Positions 8,451-17,448 of a stretch of DNA of 64,000 nucleotides are shown here, one piece after another. The notes under the pieces were generated by a model, which was not told where the DNA came from, did not search any database, and saw only the letters and a program-made list of their open reading frames with translations. How positions within the stretch are numbered: position 1 is the stretch's first letter; each line of letters begins with the position of its first letter. The position numbers and the translations under genes were made by a program. Source of the DNA: Roseibacterium elongatum DSM 19469 (GTDB taxonomy: Bacteria; Pseudomonadota; Alphaproteobacteria; Rhodobacterales; Rhodobacteraceae); NCBI RefSeq assembly GCF_000590925.1, contig NZ_CP004372.1, forward strand, positions 2,213,001 through 2,277,000, read 5' to 3'.

Positions 8451-9560
8451 TCAGAGACCCAGCAGGTCGAAATAGGCTGCGGCAACCTCGTCCCAGCGGT
8501 AGCGGCGGTTGGCGATCTCGGCCAGTGCGGTGCCGATCTGCCGCGCCAACGGCGTGTCGCAAAGGTCGGGATAGAGGCGGGCCAACCCCTCGGCATCACG
8601 GAACCTTGCGGCCCGATCCTCGGTGGTTTCCAGATTGTAGGCGCAGTCAAAGACCGCGACGGGAATGCCGAAATGCATCATCTCGACCAACGACGGGTTC
8701 GTGCCGCCCGCCGTGTGGCCATGGATATACAGATGCGCCCGGTCGCGGATGGCCCGCAGGCGCGCGGGATCGTGTTCCGCATCGAGCAGGTGAAGATGGG
8801 ACGCGCCGCGATAGGTCGCCTTCAGCGCGCGGCCCTGCGCGGTGTCCTGCCAGTTCGAGACCAGCACCAGCGGCCGGTCGGGATAGGGCGCAAAAGCGTC
8901 GAGGATGAGGTCGAGACTGTTTTCGGGTTCCGCCCGCGCGATCCCGAGCGCATAGCGTTCCGGCAGGTTCAGGTCCGCGATATCGGCCGGGGCGGGCCTC
9001 AGGGCGTGATCCCCGCCATAGGCGATGATGCGCGGCGCGCGGCCATAGCGGGCCTCGATCTCGTCGGCGATCACCCTGTTGTCGGCGATGACCGCATGGG
9101 CGGCGCGCACCGCGCCTGCTTCGGACCGGCGCAGGAAACCGCGGGCCGCCTTGCCCCATTTCTTGCGGCCCCATTCACGCCCGTCGATATTCACGATCAG
9201 GCGGCTGCGGCCGGTCCAGCGGAACAGCGGCAGGGCCGCCGTGCCCGACGTGCCGAGGACCAGCACCGTGGTCGCCGGGTCCTTCCCCCAGCATTCCCGC
9301 GCCATGGAGGCGATATCGTAGGGGATCGACTGCACGCCATTCGCCCGCAGGGGCAGGCTGCGCAGCCGGGCCCCCAGCCACCGCTGCGGCGGCGGCGGGG
9401 TGCCGCGCGGGGCAGGGCACCACACCGTGAACCGGTCTGACACCCCCTCGAGGGCCGCGGCGCGGATCAGTTGCTCGGCCAAGGTCTCGAACCCGCCATA
9501 GCGGGCCGGCACGCCATTCGTACCGACTATGGCAATGCGCGGCCCGTCCCGTCCGGGCAT
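8451..9560 (-). CDS. DUF1972-type glycosyltransferase (rhamnosyltransferase-like)
   Basis: The 369-residue GT-B glycosyltransferase opens with IVGTNGVPARYGGFETLAEQ (11-30), the signature of the DUF1972 group, which includes rhamnosyltransferases, and has GGTNPSLVEMMHFG in the C-terminal donor half. It is cytoplasmic and likely adds a sugar to a surface polysaccharide. GGGGAGA precedes ATG 9560. It is isolated from the yjb-like genes upstream by a terminator. Confidence 0.8.
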   Translation of the reverse strand: MPGRDGPRIAIVGTNGVPARYGGFETLAEQLIRAAALEGVSDRFTVWCPAPRGTPPPPQRWLGARLRSLPLRANGVQSIPYDIASMARECWGKDPATTVLVLGTSGTAALPLFRWTGRSRLIVNIDGREWGRKKWGKAARGFLRRSEAGAVRAAHAVIADNRVIADEIEARYGRAPRIIAYGGDHALRPAPADIADLNLPERYALGIARAEPENSLDLILDAFAPYPDRPLVLVSNWQDTAQGRALKATYRGASHLHLLDAEHDPARLRAIRDRAHLYIHGHTAGGTNPSLVEMMHFGIPVAVFDCAYNLETTEDRAARFRDAEGLARLYPDLCDTPLARQIGTALAEIANRRYRWDEVAAAYFDLLGL

Positions 9561-9578
9561 GCGGTGTCTCCCCGTCAG

Positions 9579-9620
9579 AAAAAAAGGGACCCGCAGCGGC
9601 GTTCCGCTGCAGGCCCCCTT
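9579..9620 (-). terminator. Terminator of the yjb-like operon
   Basis: Read on the minus strand, a GC-rich stem (about CCTGCAGCGG with CCGCTGCGGG) around 9586-9617 is followed by seven T (9585-9579). It ends the operon of the three minus-strand genes above it. Confidence 0.85.
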
Positions 9621-9636
9621 CTGTAATGTCCGTGGT

Positions 9637-9906
9637 TCAGGTGCCGTTGGTGCCCGAGGAGGACGAGAGACCAATTGCAACGGCCCCGATGAAGACGACA
9701 CCGCCCACGATGATGGCCCCGCTGGGGATGCTTCCGAGGATCGGAAGGGCGGCAACGCACTCGTCATATGCTTCTTGCGTGTTGAAGTCCGCCGGGTCGC
9801 ATTCATCCTGAGACGACGCGGTGGTGCTGAGCGGGCGAATGTCTTGGGCGATGACTGGGGTGGCCATCAACAGCGCCATCAAAGACGCGGACAGGATCTT
9901 GGGCAT
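9637..9906 (-). CDS. Small exported protein of the yjb-like operon
   Basis: The 89-residue protein has a signal peptide (MPKILSASLMALLMATPVIA), a short acidic segment with two cysteines (DECDPADF, YDEC) and a C-terminal hydrophobic glycine-rich stretch ending in SSSSGTNGT. The start at 9906 is chosen for signal peptide length; seven codons upstream also read open. Its place below YjbF- and YjbH-like genes matches YjbE/GfcA of the Escherichia coli exopolysaccharide operons, which are also tiny exported proteins with Ser/Thr/Gly tails. Sequence similarity to those is too weak to name it. Confidence 0.65.
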   Translation of the reverse strand: MPKILSASLMALLMATPVIAQDIRPLSTTASSQDECDPADFNTQEAYDECVAALPILGSIPSGAIIVGGVVFIGAVAIGLSSSSGTNGT

Positions 9907-10082
9907 GGTTGGCCTCCAAATTGGCAATTCGGGTTGGTTGTACGTGAGCTATTTGCATCGATCAACGGTTTCCGGCCGGATCGAAGAAAAACGACCGCAA
10001 GGGGTCACTGGCAGATCAACTATTCAGCAAAGTCCTCCATTCTTGCCAACGGGATGAACGCGGACCGACGGGCGTGCCACGA

Positions 10083-10796
10083 TCAATTCAACCTTTCGAT
10101 CAGCAAATGGCCGACTTCGGGAGAGACCCATTGTTCTGATCGCCGGACCGTTCCGTTCGCTTCGACCCAGTACTGGTTATCGTAGCTGCCAGCCGGCGTT
10201 TCGCATGTCTCGACCAGTCGCGTGACCGTGTAGTGAATGTCGTAAATGTCGATCGTTTCCCGTCCCGTGGCGCGCACGGAACAGACATGCAGGCTTTGCG
10301 ACCGGGATTGTTCGCGCAACTCGCCATCGAGATGGACCATGATGCGGTTGTACGAGCCCGCCCGCTGCCCCGACCAGGTGGCCACCAGCGCGGTCGCCTC
10401 GGACGCCATGAGATCGGCGCCGTAGCCGCGCGTCGACCGCAGGACGCCGTCCGACGTCAAGGCCAGACCTCGGTCCTCGGGGCTGCGCCATGTTTCGACA
10501 CCGCCGTTCTCGCCGACAAGCGAAAAGAGCTCGGCCCCGTCAACGGTCGGCCATTCCACGAGCAGAAGCGGCCGGTTGATCCGTTCGATACGGTCGCGGG
10601 TCAGCATGGCACGCGCCTCGGAGGCCGTGGTCGTCTCGGCCTCGCCCCCCGGCAGGATCGCAGAGGTCAGGTTGCGCGCGACCGACAGGGCCGGGGTGTT
10701 ACCCGCATCGCCACAGGCGGCAAGGCCAAGAACCAGCACGGCCAGTACGGATGTCACATGCCGGCTGCGCTTGTGGGTCAGTCGGGTCAGCGCCAC
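10083..10796 (-). CDS. YjbF-family outer membrane lipoprotein
   Basis: The 237-residue protein starts with a lipoprotein signal (LVLGLAAC, lipid-carrying C28). The body contains VEWPTVDGAELFSLVGENGGVETWRS-like strands and CSVRATG/TCETPAGSYDNQYWVE, as in YjbF/GfcB proteins. These act with YjbH in exopolysaccharide secretion at the outer membrane. The gene overlaps the upstream yjbH-like gene by ten bases, so they are coupled. Confidence 0.8.
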   Translation of the reverse strand: MALTRLTHKRSRHVTSVLAVLVLGLAACGDAGNTPALSVARNLTSAILPGGEAETTTASEARAMLTRDRIERINRPLLLVEWPTVDGAELFSLVGENGGVETWRSPEDRGLALTSDGVLRSTRGYGADLMASEATALVATWSGQRAGSYNRIMVHLDGELREQSRSQSLHVCSVRATGRETIDIYDIHYTVTRLVETCETPAGSYDNQYWVEANGTVRRSEQWVSPEVGHLLIERLN

Positions 10797-12943
10797 AGCA
10801 TGCCCTCCGTCTCCTCGAGGTTGGGACGATGGTAATCGGTGATCAGATCGTGCAGGCGTCCCTCCACCTGCAGGCGCGCGCCGCCGTCACGCTGGATGGG
10901 GCGCAGGACCGTCGTGACCGTATTGCGCGTCGAGGTGCCGAAGAACCACGTGGTCGGGATCGTCAGCTCGATTCCCTTGTCGAACGACCCCTCGCCGAAT
11001 TCTTCGAAGCTGACATCGGTGAAGGTGGCAAAGGCGCCGACGCTCCAGCCGTTCGCGAAATCGCGATCGACCCGGAAGGTGGCGCCGTAATCCCCGGCCA
11101 GATACCGGCCGACGTCGACCTGTCCGCTGAAATCGTCCATGATCGGGAAGTAGGCCGAGACATGGCCGGACGTGACCGAATAATCCTGCACGCCGAACAG
11201 TCCGTCGAAATCGCGCCGCCAGACATGGTTCAATTCCACGCCGAGGCCCAGGGGGCTGTCGGCGCGTTGCCACAGGATCTCGCCCGAGGCGCCGGCGAAC
11301 ATGCGTTCGAGATATCCAAAGCTCAGCCGCGTGTAGAAGTCGCTGCCGATCTGGCCGTAATGCGACAGGGTCAGGCGCGGAATGTGAAGCTCGCTCTCTT
11401 GGTGGTAGAGCGCCCCTTCGGACCGGACGGGGAAGGGGCCACCGGGTTCGATGCCATCGACGATGCGCGCCTCGCTGAGGTTGCCGACAAGCGGCAGCCG
11501 CACGACACCCTCGGCCACGAAGCCGTCGCCGAATTCATATCGGGCCTCGGCCTCGATGCCCAGATCGGCGCGAAACGGGGTTTCCGGATCGAAGAGCGCG
11601 GTTTCCACATAGGGGCCCACGCCCCAGGTCAGACGGTTCGGCGCGCTGCCGGGAATGGAAATCGTGGCCGGATCGCGCACCTGCCCGGCGCCCTCGACCT
11701 CGGCGCCGGCAAGCAACCGCGATGGGCCGTTCACGTCATGCTCCAACGCCTCGACGTCGCGGCGGTTGACCCGCACGCGGCTGGCATCGGCGCCGTTGAC
11801 CGTGAAGATGACTTCGAACACCTCGACCGAATGCGGCATGGTCACGCTCATCACGCGCAGGACACGGCCAAGTGCCTGTGCCTCCTGCGGATAGACGATG
11901 TTGCGCACGCGCAGGGTCGCGCGCCCCGGATCCAAGGCCAGCGACACCAGTTCCAGGCCGCCATCTTCCTCGAACAGACGCTCGACATTGTCGCGCAGGA
12001 TGGGTGGGCCGTCGGCCTGGGCGACCCAGGCCGTGGAATAGCCGTTGTCGGCCCGTGGGCGCGGCAGCACCGGCTCGGGGGCGCGGTCGAAAGACCCCGC
12101 CACCACCCCGCGGCGCGGGCTGGTCGCAATCGAGTAGGTTAGCCCGACGGTCGTGCCGTACAGGTAATGCGCCCCGATCTGTCCCCAATCGCCCAGATCG
12201 TAGGTCGCCCCTACATTGATCGGGCTTTCGATGGTAATGACGCCATCGGCGACCTCTTCGCGATAGAGATCCGAGGAATACTCGAGTTGCAGCCTCAGCC
12301 GGTCGGTGGCCTGGTATTCGATGCCCCCGAAAAAGGCCGCGTCGCCCCGGAAGAACTGATCGACATTGACCGTGCCGCCTTCGCCGACGTCGCGCGCCGG
12401 TCGATCGCCCAGGCCGAACGGGTTGTCGAAGGCGTCGCGCCCGCCCAGACGACCAAAGCCCAGGCCCGCCGTCACGGCCAGTTGATCGCGCGCCCCGAAA
12501 TGGCGGGTCGCCACGATATATTCGCCGCCATAGATCCCGGTTCCCGCGATATCGCGGATGCCCACGGCCAGAGACGGCCACCAGCTTTCTTCCTCGATCA
12601 CTTGCCAGTGCAGGTCGAAACTGCGGTCCAGAAAGTAGGGTTCCGAAATGGCGCTGCTACCCGGCTGAAAATCGGGCGTGCCCGCGTAGCGAAAGGTCGC
12701 CGTCAGGCTGGGCAGCACCTGGAAGGCCAGCGTGCCGCGCACAGTCCCGTCGATATAGGATCCGGTGAACGCAAGATCGGCATCCGGCAAGACGTTGGCG
12801 CTGGGCATGTCGACCAGCCCCGGCAAGCCGTAATAATTCAAGGTCGGCATGCTCGACAGGGTATCGGCCGCCCCATCCGTGGCGATGGCCACATGGGCGA
12901 GGCACCCAAGACTCACACATCCGACGAGGCGAAGGCTGGTCAT
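10787..12943 (-). CDS. YjbH-family exopolysaccharide outer membrane protein
   Basis: The 718-residue exported protein has a short signal peptide then the YjbH/WbbH opening LNYYGLPGLVDMPSANVLPDADLAFT (in parts at about 35-60), and long runs of alternating strands with aromatic girdles typical of outer-membrane beta barrels, ending WR. YjbH-like proteins are thought to form the export channel for exopolysaccharide together with YjbF. It is the first gene of the three-gene operon; the promoter should be in 12944-13176, where no further gene is seen. Confidence 0.85.
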   Translation of the reverse strand: MTSLRLVGCVSLGCLAHVAIATDGAADTLSSMPTLNYYGLPGLVDMPSANVLPDADLAFTGSYIDGTVRGTLAFQVLPSLTATFRYAGTPDFQPGSSAISEPYFLDRSFDLHWQVIEEESWWPSLAVGIRDIAGTGIYGGEYIVATRHFGARDQLAVTAGLGFGRLGGRDAFDNPFGLGDRPARDVGEGGTVNVDQFFRGDAAFFGGIEYQATDRLRLQLEYSSDLYREEVADGVITIESPINVGATYDLGDWGQIGAHYLYGTTVGLTYSIATSPRRGVVAGSFDRAPEPVLPRPRADNGYSTAWVAQADGPPILRDNVERLFEEDGGLELVSLALDPGRATLRVRNIVYPQEAQALGRVLRVMSVTMPHSVEVFEVIFTVNGADASRVRVNRRDVEALEHDVNGPSRLLAGAEVEGAGQVRDPATISIPGSAPNRLTWGVGPYVETALFDPETPFRADLGIEAEARYEFGDGFVAEGVVRLPLVGNLSEARIVDGIEPGGPFPVRSEGALYHQESELHIPRLTLSHYGQIGSDFYTRLSFGYLERMFAGASGEILWQRADSPLGLGVELNHVWRRDFDGLFGVQDYSVTSGHVSAYFPIMDDFSGQVDVGRYLAGDYGATFRVDRDFANGWSVGAFATFTDVSFEEFGEGSFDKGIELTIPTTWFFGTSTRNTVTTVLRPIQRDGGARLQVEGRLHDLITDYHRPNLEETEGMLWR

Positions 12944-13176
12944 TCAGTGGCGGTTCCGGGTCTTGTGATCCAACGACGGCGGCGCAGCACGGGCGGCACA
13001 TACGCGCATGCTACAGTGTGGCATCTCGCTACGATCTATGGGGGCCAAAAGACAGGCAGGACCGCAGGCCGCACGGCGATCGCAGCAATTCTGCAACACC
13101 GCACGCACGTCAGAGAAGCGTGCTTTGTGCGTTGACGGCTTTGAGTGAACGGCTCTCCGGTGGGTTGTCGGAGAAA

Positions 13177-13251
13177 TGGAGCGGGTGATGAGATTCGAAC
13201 TCACGACCCTTACCTTGGCAAGGTAATGCTCTACCCCTGAGCTACACCCGC
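13177..13251 (-). tRNA. tRNA-Gly (anticodon GCC)
   Basis: On the minus strand GCGGGTG (13251-13245) pairs with CACCCGC (13187-13181), followed by TCCA. The D arm is TAGCTCAGGGGTAGAGCA, the anticodon loop holds GCC in CTTGCCAAG, and the T arm is GAGTTCGAATCTC. The length of 75 bases with CCA fits. Confidence 0.96.
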
Positions 13252-13318
13252 TCTGTGAGGGCGGTGTTTAGTCCGAGGTTTCGGGGGCCGCAAGAGGAAA
13301 ATTCCATCTTTTTTCCGA

Positions 13319-14077
13319 TCACGGCGTTTCGGTGGAAATCACCTGAATATTGTCGATTCCCAGCGACTCGTCGGTGTGGGAGCTGTTCAGGGTGGTGCCG
13401 AACCCAAGCTCGATTTCCGAGGCGCCGCCGGTTTCGATCACAAGGGTCACGGGCTGGGTATAATCGACGTAATGGCCCGCATGGCCGGCGTCGAAATACC
13501 CGCCCTGCGTCGCCACCGGGTCGCCGAAGGTCACCGTCACGCCGCCAAGCTCGGTCATTGCGGGCGGCACATCGCCTGTCCCGAACTGCGGATGGTCGAG
13601 ATGGGTGAATGTGCCCAGCGCCACCGCCGTGCCGTTGATGTAGACATAGGCGTTTTCGTTGTCCCAGCTGTCGACAAAGGCGAGATCGAAGGTGATTTCC
13701 GCATAGGCGGCATTGGGGTCGAGCGCGATCGTCGCGTAGGTGCCGATGCCGCCGGCGTTGTCCTGGCCATCCAGCACCAGCATGTTGCCGAAGCCGGGCA
13801 CATCCAGCACGACCCCGCCCAGCCATGTCCCGATGCCGGTCTCGAAATCGAAGGCGGCCAGGACCGATTCCGTGACCTCCATGACCGCGCTGAGCCCGGT
13901 CGAGATGTCGCCCGACAACGAGTTCAGGCCGCTGCTGGTTGCCGAGATGACGGCCAGCCCGACCCCCAGCGTCGCCGCGCTGAGCACGGCCCAGTCCACC
14001 GCCGTCGCGCCGCTTTCGTCAAAAGCGAACGCACGTGGTGTTGCCGTGTGCATGTGTCGGACAGGGTCGCGATCCAT
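13319..14077 (-). CDS. Flp-pilin-like N-terminus fused to a jelly-roll-like exported domain
   Basis: In this 252-residue protein the start resembles a Flp/TadE class III signal: a polar leader, then DESGATAVDWAVLSA (20-34) leading into one hydrophobic helix to about 46. The usual processing site G|xxxxEY is here G23 followed by ATAVDW, so E-Y is replaced by D-W. Residues about 70-250 are beta-rich (GTYATIALDPNAAYAEITFDL, YVYINGTAV, VTLVIETGG, SLGIDNIQV), like a carbohydrate-binding or LamG-like jelly roll, with few charges and no cysteines. No other tad genes are in the window. AGAGGT supports the 14077 start. The domain call is by appearance only. Confidence 0.55.
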   Translation of the reverse strand: MDRDPVRHMHTATPRAFAFDESGATAVDWAVLSAATLGVGLAVISATSSGLNSLSGDISTGLSAVMEVTESVLAAFDFETGIGTWLGGVVLDVPGFGNMLVLDGQDNAGGIGTYATIALDPNAAYAEITFDLAFVDSWDNENAYVYINGTAVALGTFTHLDHPQFGTGDVPPAMTELGGVTVTFGDPVATQGGYFDAGHAGHYVDYTQPVTLVIETGGASEIELGFGTTLNSSHTDESLGIDNIQVISTETP

Positions 14078-14169
14078 GGTGACCTCTTGAACATGTCGCG
14101 TTGGACCCTACCGGTAAAAAACGGCTGAATTTGGATGAAAATTTGCCGAATTCGCTGCACTTGGCCGCG

Positions 14170-15357
14170 TCATGCATGGCGCTTCAGGGCATCGCCCAGG
14201 GCGGCGATCCCGGCGACGATGCGATCTTCGGGCTGCGCCGAGTAGTTGAAGCGCGCGTGGTTGGGGCGTGGGTCAACCGGGAAAAAGCTGCCGCCGGGCA
14301 CGTAGGCGACGCGCGCCCGGGGCAGGGCGACATCGCGCATGAAGACGGTGGCGTCGAATCCCTCGGGAAAGGTCGCCCAGGTGAACAACCCGCCCTCGGG
14401 GTCGGTCACCGTCACATCCTGCGGGAAATGCCGACGGATCGCGTCCAGCATGACCTCTTTCTTGCGGCCATAGGCATGCCGCAGATCGGCGATATGCGCG
14501 TCGAGATCGTGGCGGTCCAGAAACAGGCTGGTCGCCGCCATGTTCAGGGTCGAGGTCTGGGTATCGGCGGCGGTCTTGAGCAGTTTGAGCTTGTCGAGAT
14601 ACGGCGCCGCGGCCAGCGCCCATCCGACGCGCAAACCGGGGACGAGGACCTTGGAAAACGACCCCAGGTGGATCACGCGCCCTTGCGTGTCGAGCGATTT
14701 CAAACTCGGCAGGGGGTTACCCGCAAAGCGGATCTGCCGATAGGGCGAATCCTCGAGCACGACAACGTCATGGCGGTTCGCCAGGTCGATCAGGCGCTGG
14801 CGACGTGCCAGCGACAGGGTGACCCCGGTGGGGTTCTGAAATTCGGGGATCGTGTAGATCATCCGCACCTTCGGCGTGGTGGTCAGCACCTCTTCCAGCC
14901 TGTCCATGCGCATCCCGTCGGCATCGACGGGGATGGCCGCATAGCGCGGTCGTGCCGTGTCAAAGGCGATCCTGGCCCCCAGAAAGGTTGGGTCCTCGGT
15001 CACGATCACGTCGCCGGGGTCCACCAGCATCCGCGCGGCAAAGTCCAGCCCCTGCTGGCTGCCTTGCAGGATCAGCACCTCCTCGGCGCGGCAGGGCGTG
15101 CCGTCGCGCTGCATCAGGTCGGCCACCTGTTCGCGTAGCCGCGGCAGGCCGTCCGAGGGCGCATATTGCATGGCCAGACCGCCCGGCGCGCGGATCACCT
15201 CGGAAAACACCGCCTCCAACGCGGCAACGGGAAAAAGCGTGGGGTCCGGGTAGCCGCCCCCGAAGGAGATGATCGACGGGTCGGCGCCAAGGGCCAGCAA
15301 CTCTCCGATGGCGTTGGGGGTGACACGCGCCATTCGGGCGGCGAAATGTGGGGTCAT
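14170..15357 (-). CDS. PLP-dependent aminotransferase, class I/II (2-aminoadipate/aromatic type)
   Basis: The 395-residue protein has the fold-type I aminotransferase layout: SFGGGYPDPTLFP near residue 30, YAPSDGLPRLREQVA, the IPEFQNPTG loop, and the PLP lysine in GSFSKVLVPGLRVGWA. This pattern fits the LysN / MocR-core group (2-aminoadipate, aromatic or branched-chain amino acids) without the MocR DNA-binding domain. It stands alone, divergent from the cytochrome gene, and its substrate cannot be told from sequence. Confidence 0.85.
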   Translation of the reverse strand: MTPHFAARMARVTPNAIGELLALGADPSIISFGGGYPDPTLFPVAALEAVFSEVIRAPGGLAMQYAPSDGLPRLREQVADLMQRDGTPCRAEEVLILQGSQQGLDFAARMLVDPGDVIVTEDPTFLGARIAFDTARPRYAAIPVDADGMRMDRLEEVLTTTPKVRMIYTIPEFQNPTGVTLSLARRQRLIDLANRHDVVVLEDSPYRQIRFAGNPLPSLKSLDTQGRVIHLGSFSKVLVPGLRVGWALAAAPYLDKLKLLKTAADTQTSTLNMAATSLFLDRHDLDAHIADLRHAYGRKKEVMLDAIRRHFPQDVTVTDPEGGLFTWATFPEGFDATVFMRDVALPRARVAYVPGGSFFPVDPRPNHARFNYSAQPEDRIVAGIAALGDALKRHA

Positions 15358-15482
15358 GGCGATGCCTGAGAACGCGGTTTCCCCCAAGGGACACGCAACG
15401 GCGATCCGACGCAAGGGGGCTGTTCCGGCATGACCCCGATCAAGGCGGGGCACGCGCGGCACGCCGTAAACTGATCGCACAC

Positions 15483-15507
15483 GAGGCCGCCCGCGACAGG
15501 CGGCCTC
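15483..15507. promoter_or_regulatory. Strong hairpin in the leader of the cytochrome c gene
   Basis: GAGGCCGCC (15483-15491) and GGCGGCCTC (15499-15507) pair perfectly around a 7-base loop, 36 bases before the ATG at 15544. There is no T run, so it is not a standard terminator. It may protect the 5' end of the message or be a leftover terminator of the divergent region. Confidence 0.4.
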
Positions 15508-15543
15508 GGATCGGGCAGACGCAACTGAGGGGAGGATCGGATC

Positions 15544-15939
15544 ATGCGTTACGGGATCGGGCTGGGCGGCGTCGCGCTGGCGCTGGCGCTGGCGGGCTGC
15601 ATGGAGGCCGAAGAGCCGCCGACCGGCGCAGAGGATTTCGTGGCCCTTTGCGCCACCTGCCATGGCGGCGCCGGGGCGGGGGACGGGCCGGCCGCGATCG
15701 GGGTGACCCCGCGCCCCGCCGACCTGACGCTGCTGGCGGCGCGCAACGGCGGCACGTTTCCGATGCTCGAGGTCATGGCGCGGATCGACGGCTATACCAG
15801 CGATACGGGCACCATGCCCGAGTTCGGCCTGCTCTTCGAAGGCGAGCTTGTACCGTTCGAGACCGAGCCGGGCGTCATGACGCCCACGCCGCCCCGGCTG
15901 ATCGCGCTGGCCGAATATATCGGCACCCTGCAGCGCTGA
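15544..15939 (+). CDS. Small c-type cytochrome lipoprotein
   Basis: The product is 131 residues with a lipobox (ALAGC, C19), one haem-binding CATCH (36-40) and a likely Met ligand in TMPEFG (M91). It is the size of a class I mono-haem cytochrome anchored to the membrane and facing the periplasm. GAGGGGAGG precedes the start. It is monocistronic; no partner dehydrogenase is adjacent (eutB follows after 132 bases and is a B12 enzyme without electron transfer). Confidence 0.85.
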   Translation: MRYGIGLGGVALALALAGCMEAEEPPTGAEDFVALCATCHGGAGAGDGPAAIGVTPRPADLTLLAARNGGTFPMLEVMARIDGYTSDTGTMPEFGLLFEGELVPFETEPGVMTPTPPRLIALAEYIGTLQR

Positions 15940-16071
15940 GGGCTGTGGCGGCTGCCTGCGATTTGGCTGCCGCGCGCAGGATATGCCGTGCGTTTGGGCA
16001 ACAGGCGGCTGTGTGGCGCGATGGCCCGGTGGGGGCTTGTCGCAGGGCGTTCCGCGTGATCCTCTGATGCC

Positions 16072-17448
16072 ATGGGGTATCGCACGGATATCAACGGGAC
16101 ACGCTTCGGCTTTGCCTCGCTCAAGGGGCTTCTGGCCAAGGCAACCCCCGAACGCAGCGGCGACGCCCTGGCCGGGATCGCCGCCGAAGGGCCGGTCGAG
16201 CGTATCGCGGCGCAGGTCTGTCTGGCCGATGTGCCGTTGCGCGATTTCCTCGACGACGTGCTTGAACAGGATGGCGATGCGGTCACCGCGCTGATTTTCG
16301 AGCAACATGACATGGCGCGTTTCGCGCCTGTCGCGGCCTTTACCGTGGGGCAGTTTCGCGACTGGCTGCTGGACCCCGCCACCACCGGTGCGCAGATCGC
16401 CGCGATTGCCTGGGGCCTGACGCCGGAAATGGTGGCGGCCGTCAGCAAGATCATGCGCGCCCAGGACCTGATCGCGGTCGCCGCCAAGCTTGAGGTCGTG
16501 ACCCGCTTTCGCTCGACCATCGGGCTGCGCGGGCGGATGTCGACGCGCAATCAGCCCAACCACCCCACCGATGACAGCCGGGGCATTGCGCTGGCCGCGC
16601 TGGACGGGGTGCTGATGGGGGCGGGCGACGCGGTGATCGGCGTGAACCCCGCCACCGACAGCTTGCCCGACTTTATCCGCATCTGCGAGGTGCTCGAGGC
16701 CATCCGCACCCAGCTCGACATTCCCACCCAGCATTGCTGCCTCGGCCATGTCACCACCGCCATCGCCGCGATCGAGGCCGGCGCCCCCGTCGATCTGGTC
16801 TTTCAGTCCGTCGCAGGCTCGGAAAAGGCGAACGCGGGCTTTGGCGTGACGCTGCCCCTATTGGACGAGGCTTATGATGCCGCCACCGCGCTGGGCCGCG
16901 CGCCCACGGGGGCGAACGTTATGTATTTCGAGACGGGGCAGGGCGCGGCCCTGTCGGCCGAGGCCCATCACGGCATGGACCAGCAGACCATCGAGGCGCG
17001 CGCCTATGCCGTCGCCCGGCGCTATCGGCCCCTTCTGGTGAACACGGTCGTGGGGTTCATCGGGCCGGAATACCTGGCCGATGGGAAACAGATCATCCGC
17101 GCGGGGCTGGAGGATCATTTCTGCGGCAAGCTCCTCGGCCTGCCGATGGGGGTGGATATCTGTTACACCAACCATTCCTATGCCGATCAGGAGGATATGG
17201 ATATCCTGCTGACAACGCTGGCCGCGGCTGGGGTGAATTTCGTCATCACCGTTCCCGGCGCCGATGACATCATGCTGAATTACCAAAGCCTTGCGTTCCA
17301 CGACGCGCAGTTCATCCGCGACACGCTGGGCCGCCCGCCGGCACCCGAGTTTGCCGGGTGGATGGCGGCCAACGGCATCGGCACGCCCGAGGTGACCCTG
17401 CCGACGCTCGAGGCGGCGCTGGGCCAGCTGCGCCTGCCCGCAGCATGA
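16072..17448 (+). CDS. eutB: Ethanolamine ammonia-lyase large subunit
   Basis: The 458-residue full-length EutB has LKGLLAKATPERSGD near the start, the QPNHPTDD segment, CCLGHVTTAIAAIEAGAPVDL and the MYFETGQG and MGVDICYTNH stretches of the barrel active site. With EutC and adenosylcobalamin it splits ethanolamine to acetaldehyde and ammonia in the cytoplasm. The stop overlaps the eutC start (ATGA). No eutA reactivase, microcompartment or transporter genes are near, so this is the simple non-compartment type. Confidence 0.96.
   Translation: MGYRTDINGTRFGFASLKGLLAKATPERSGDALAGIAAEGPVERIAAQVCLADVPLRDFLDDVLEQDGDAVTALIFEQHDMARFAPVAAFTVGQFRDWLLDPATTGAQIAAIAWGLTPEMVAAVSKIMRAQDLIAVAAKLEVVTRFRSTIGLRGRMSTRNQPNHPTDDSRGIALAALDGVLMGAGDAVIGVNPATDSLPDFIRICEVLEAIRTQLDIPTQHCCLGHVTTAIAAIEAGAPVDLVFQSVAGSEKANAGFGVTLPLLDEAYDAATALGRAPTGANVMYFETGQGAALSAEAHHGMDQQTIEARAYAVARRYRPLLVNTVVGFIGPEYLADGKQIIRAGLEDHFCGKLLGLPMGVDICYTNHSYADQEDMDILLTTLAAAGVNFVITVPGADDIMLNYQSLAFHDAQFIRDTLGRPPAPEFAGWMAANGIGTPEVTLPTLEAALGQLRLPAA

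Noticed and set aside
15940..16071. Possible cobalamin riboswitch before eutB
   Set aside because: EutB needs B12, but no B12-box-like sequence or extended pairing is visible in these 132 bases.
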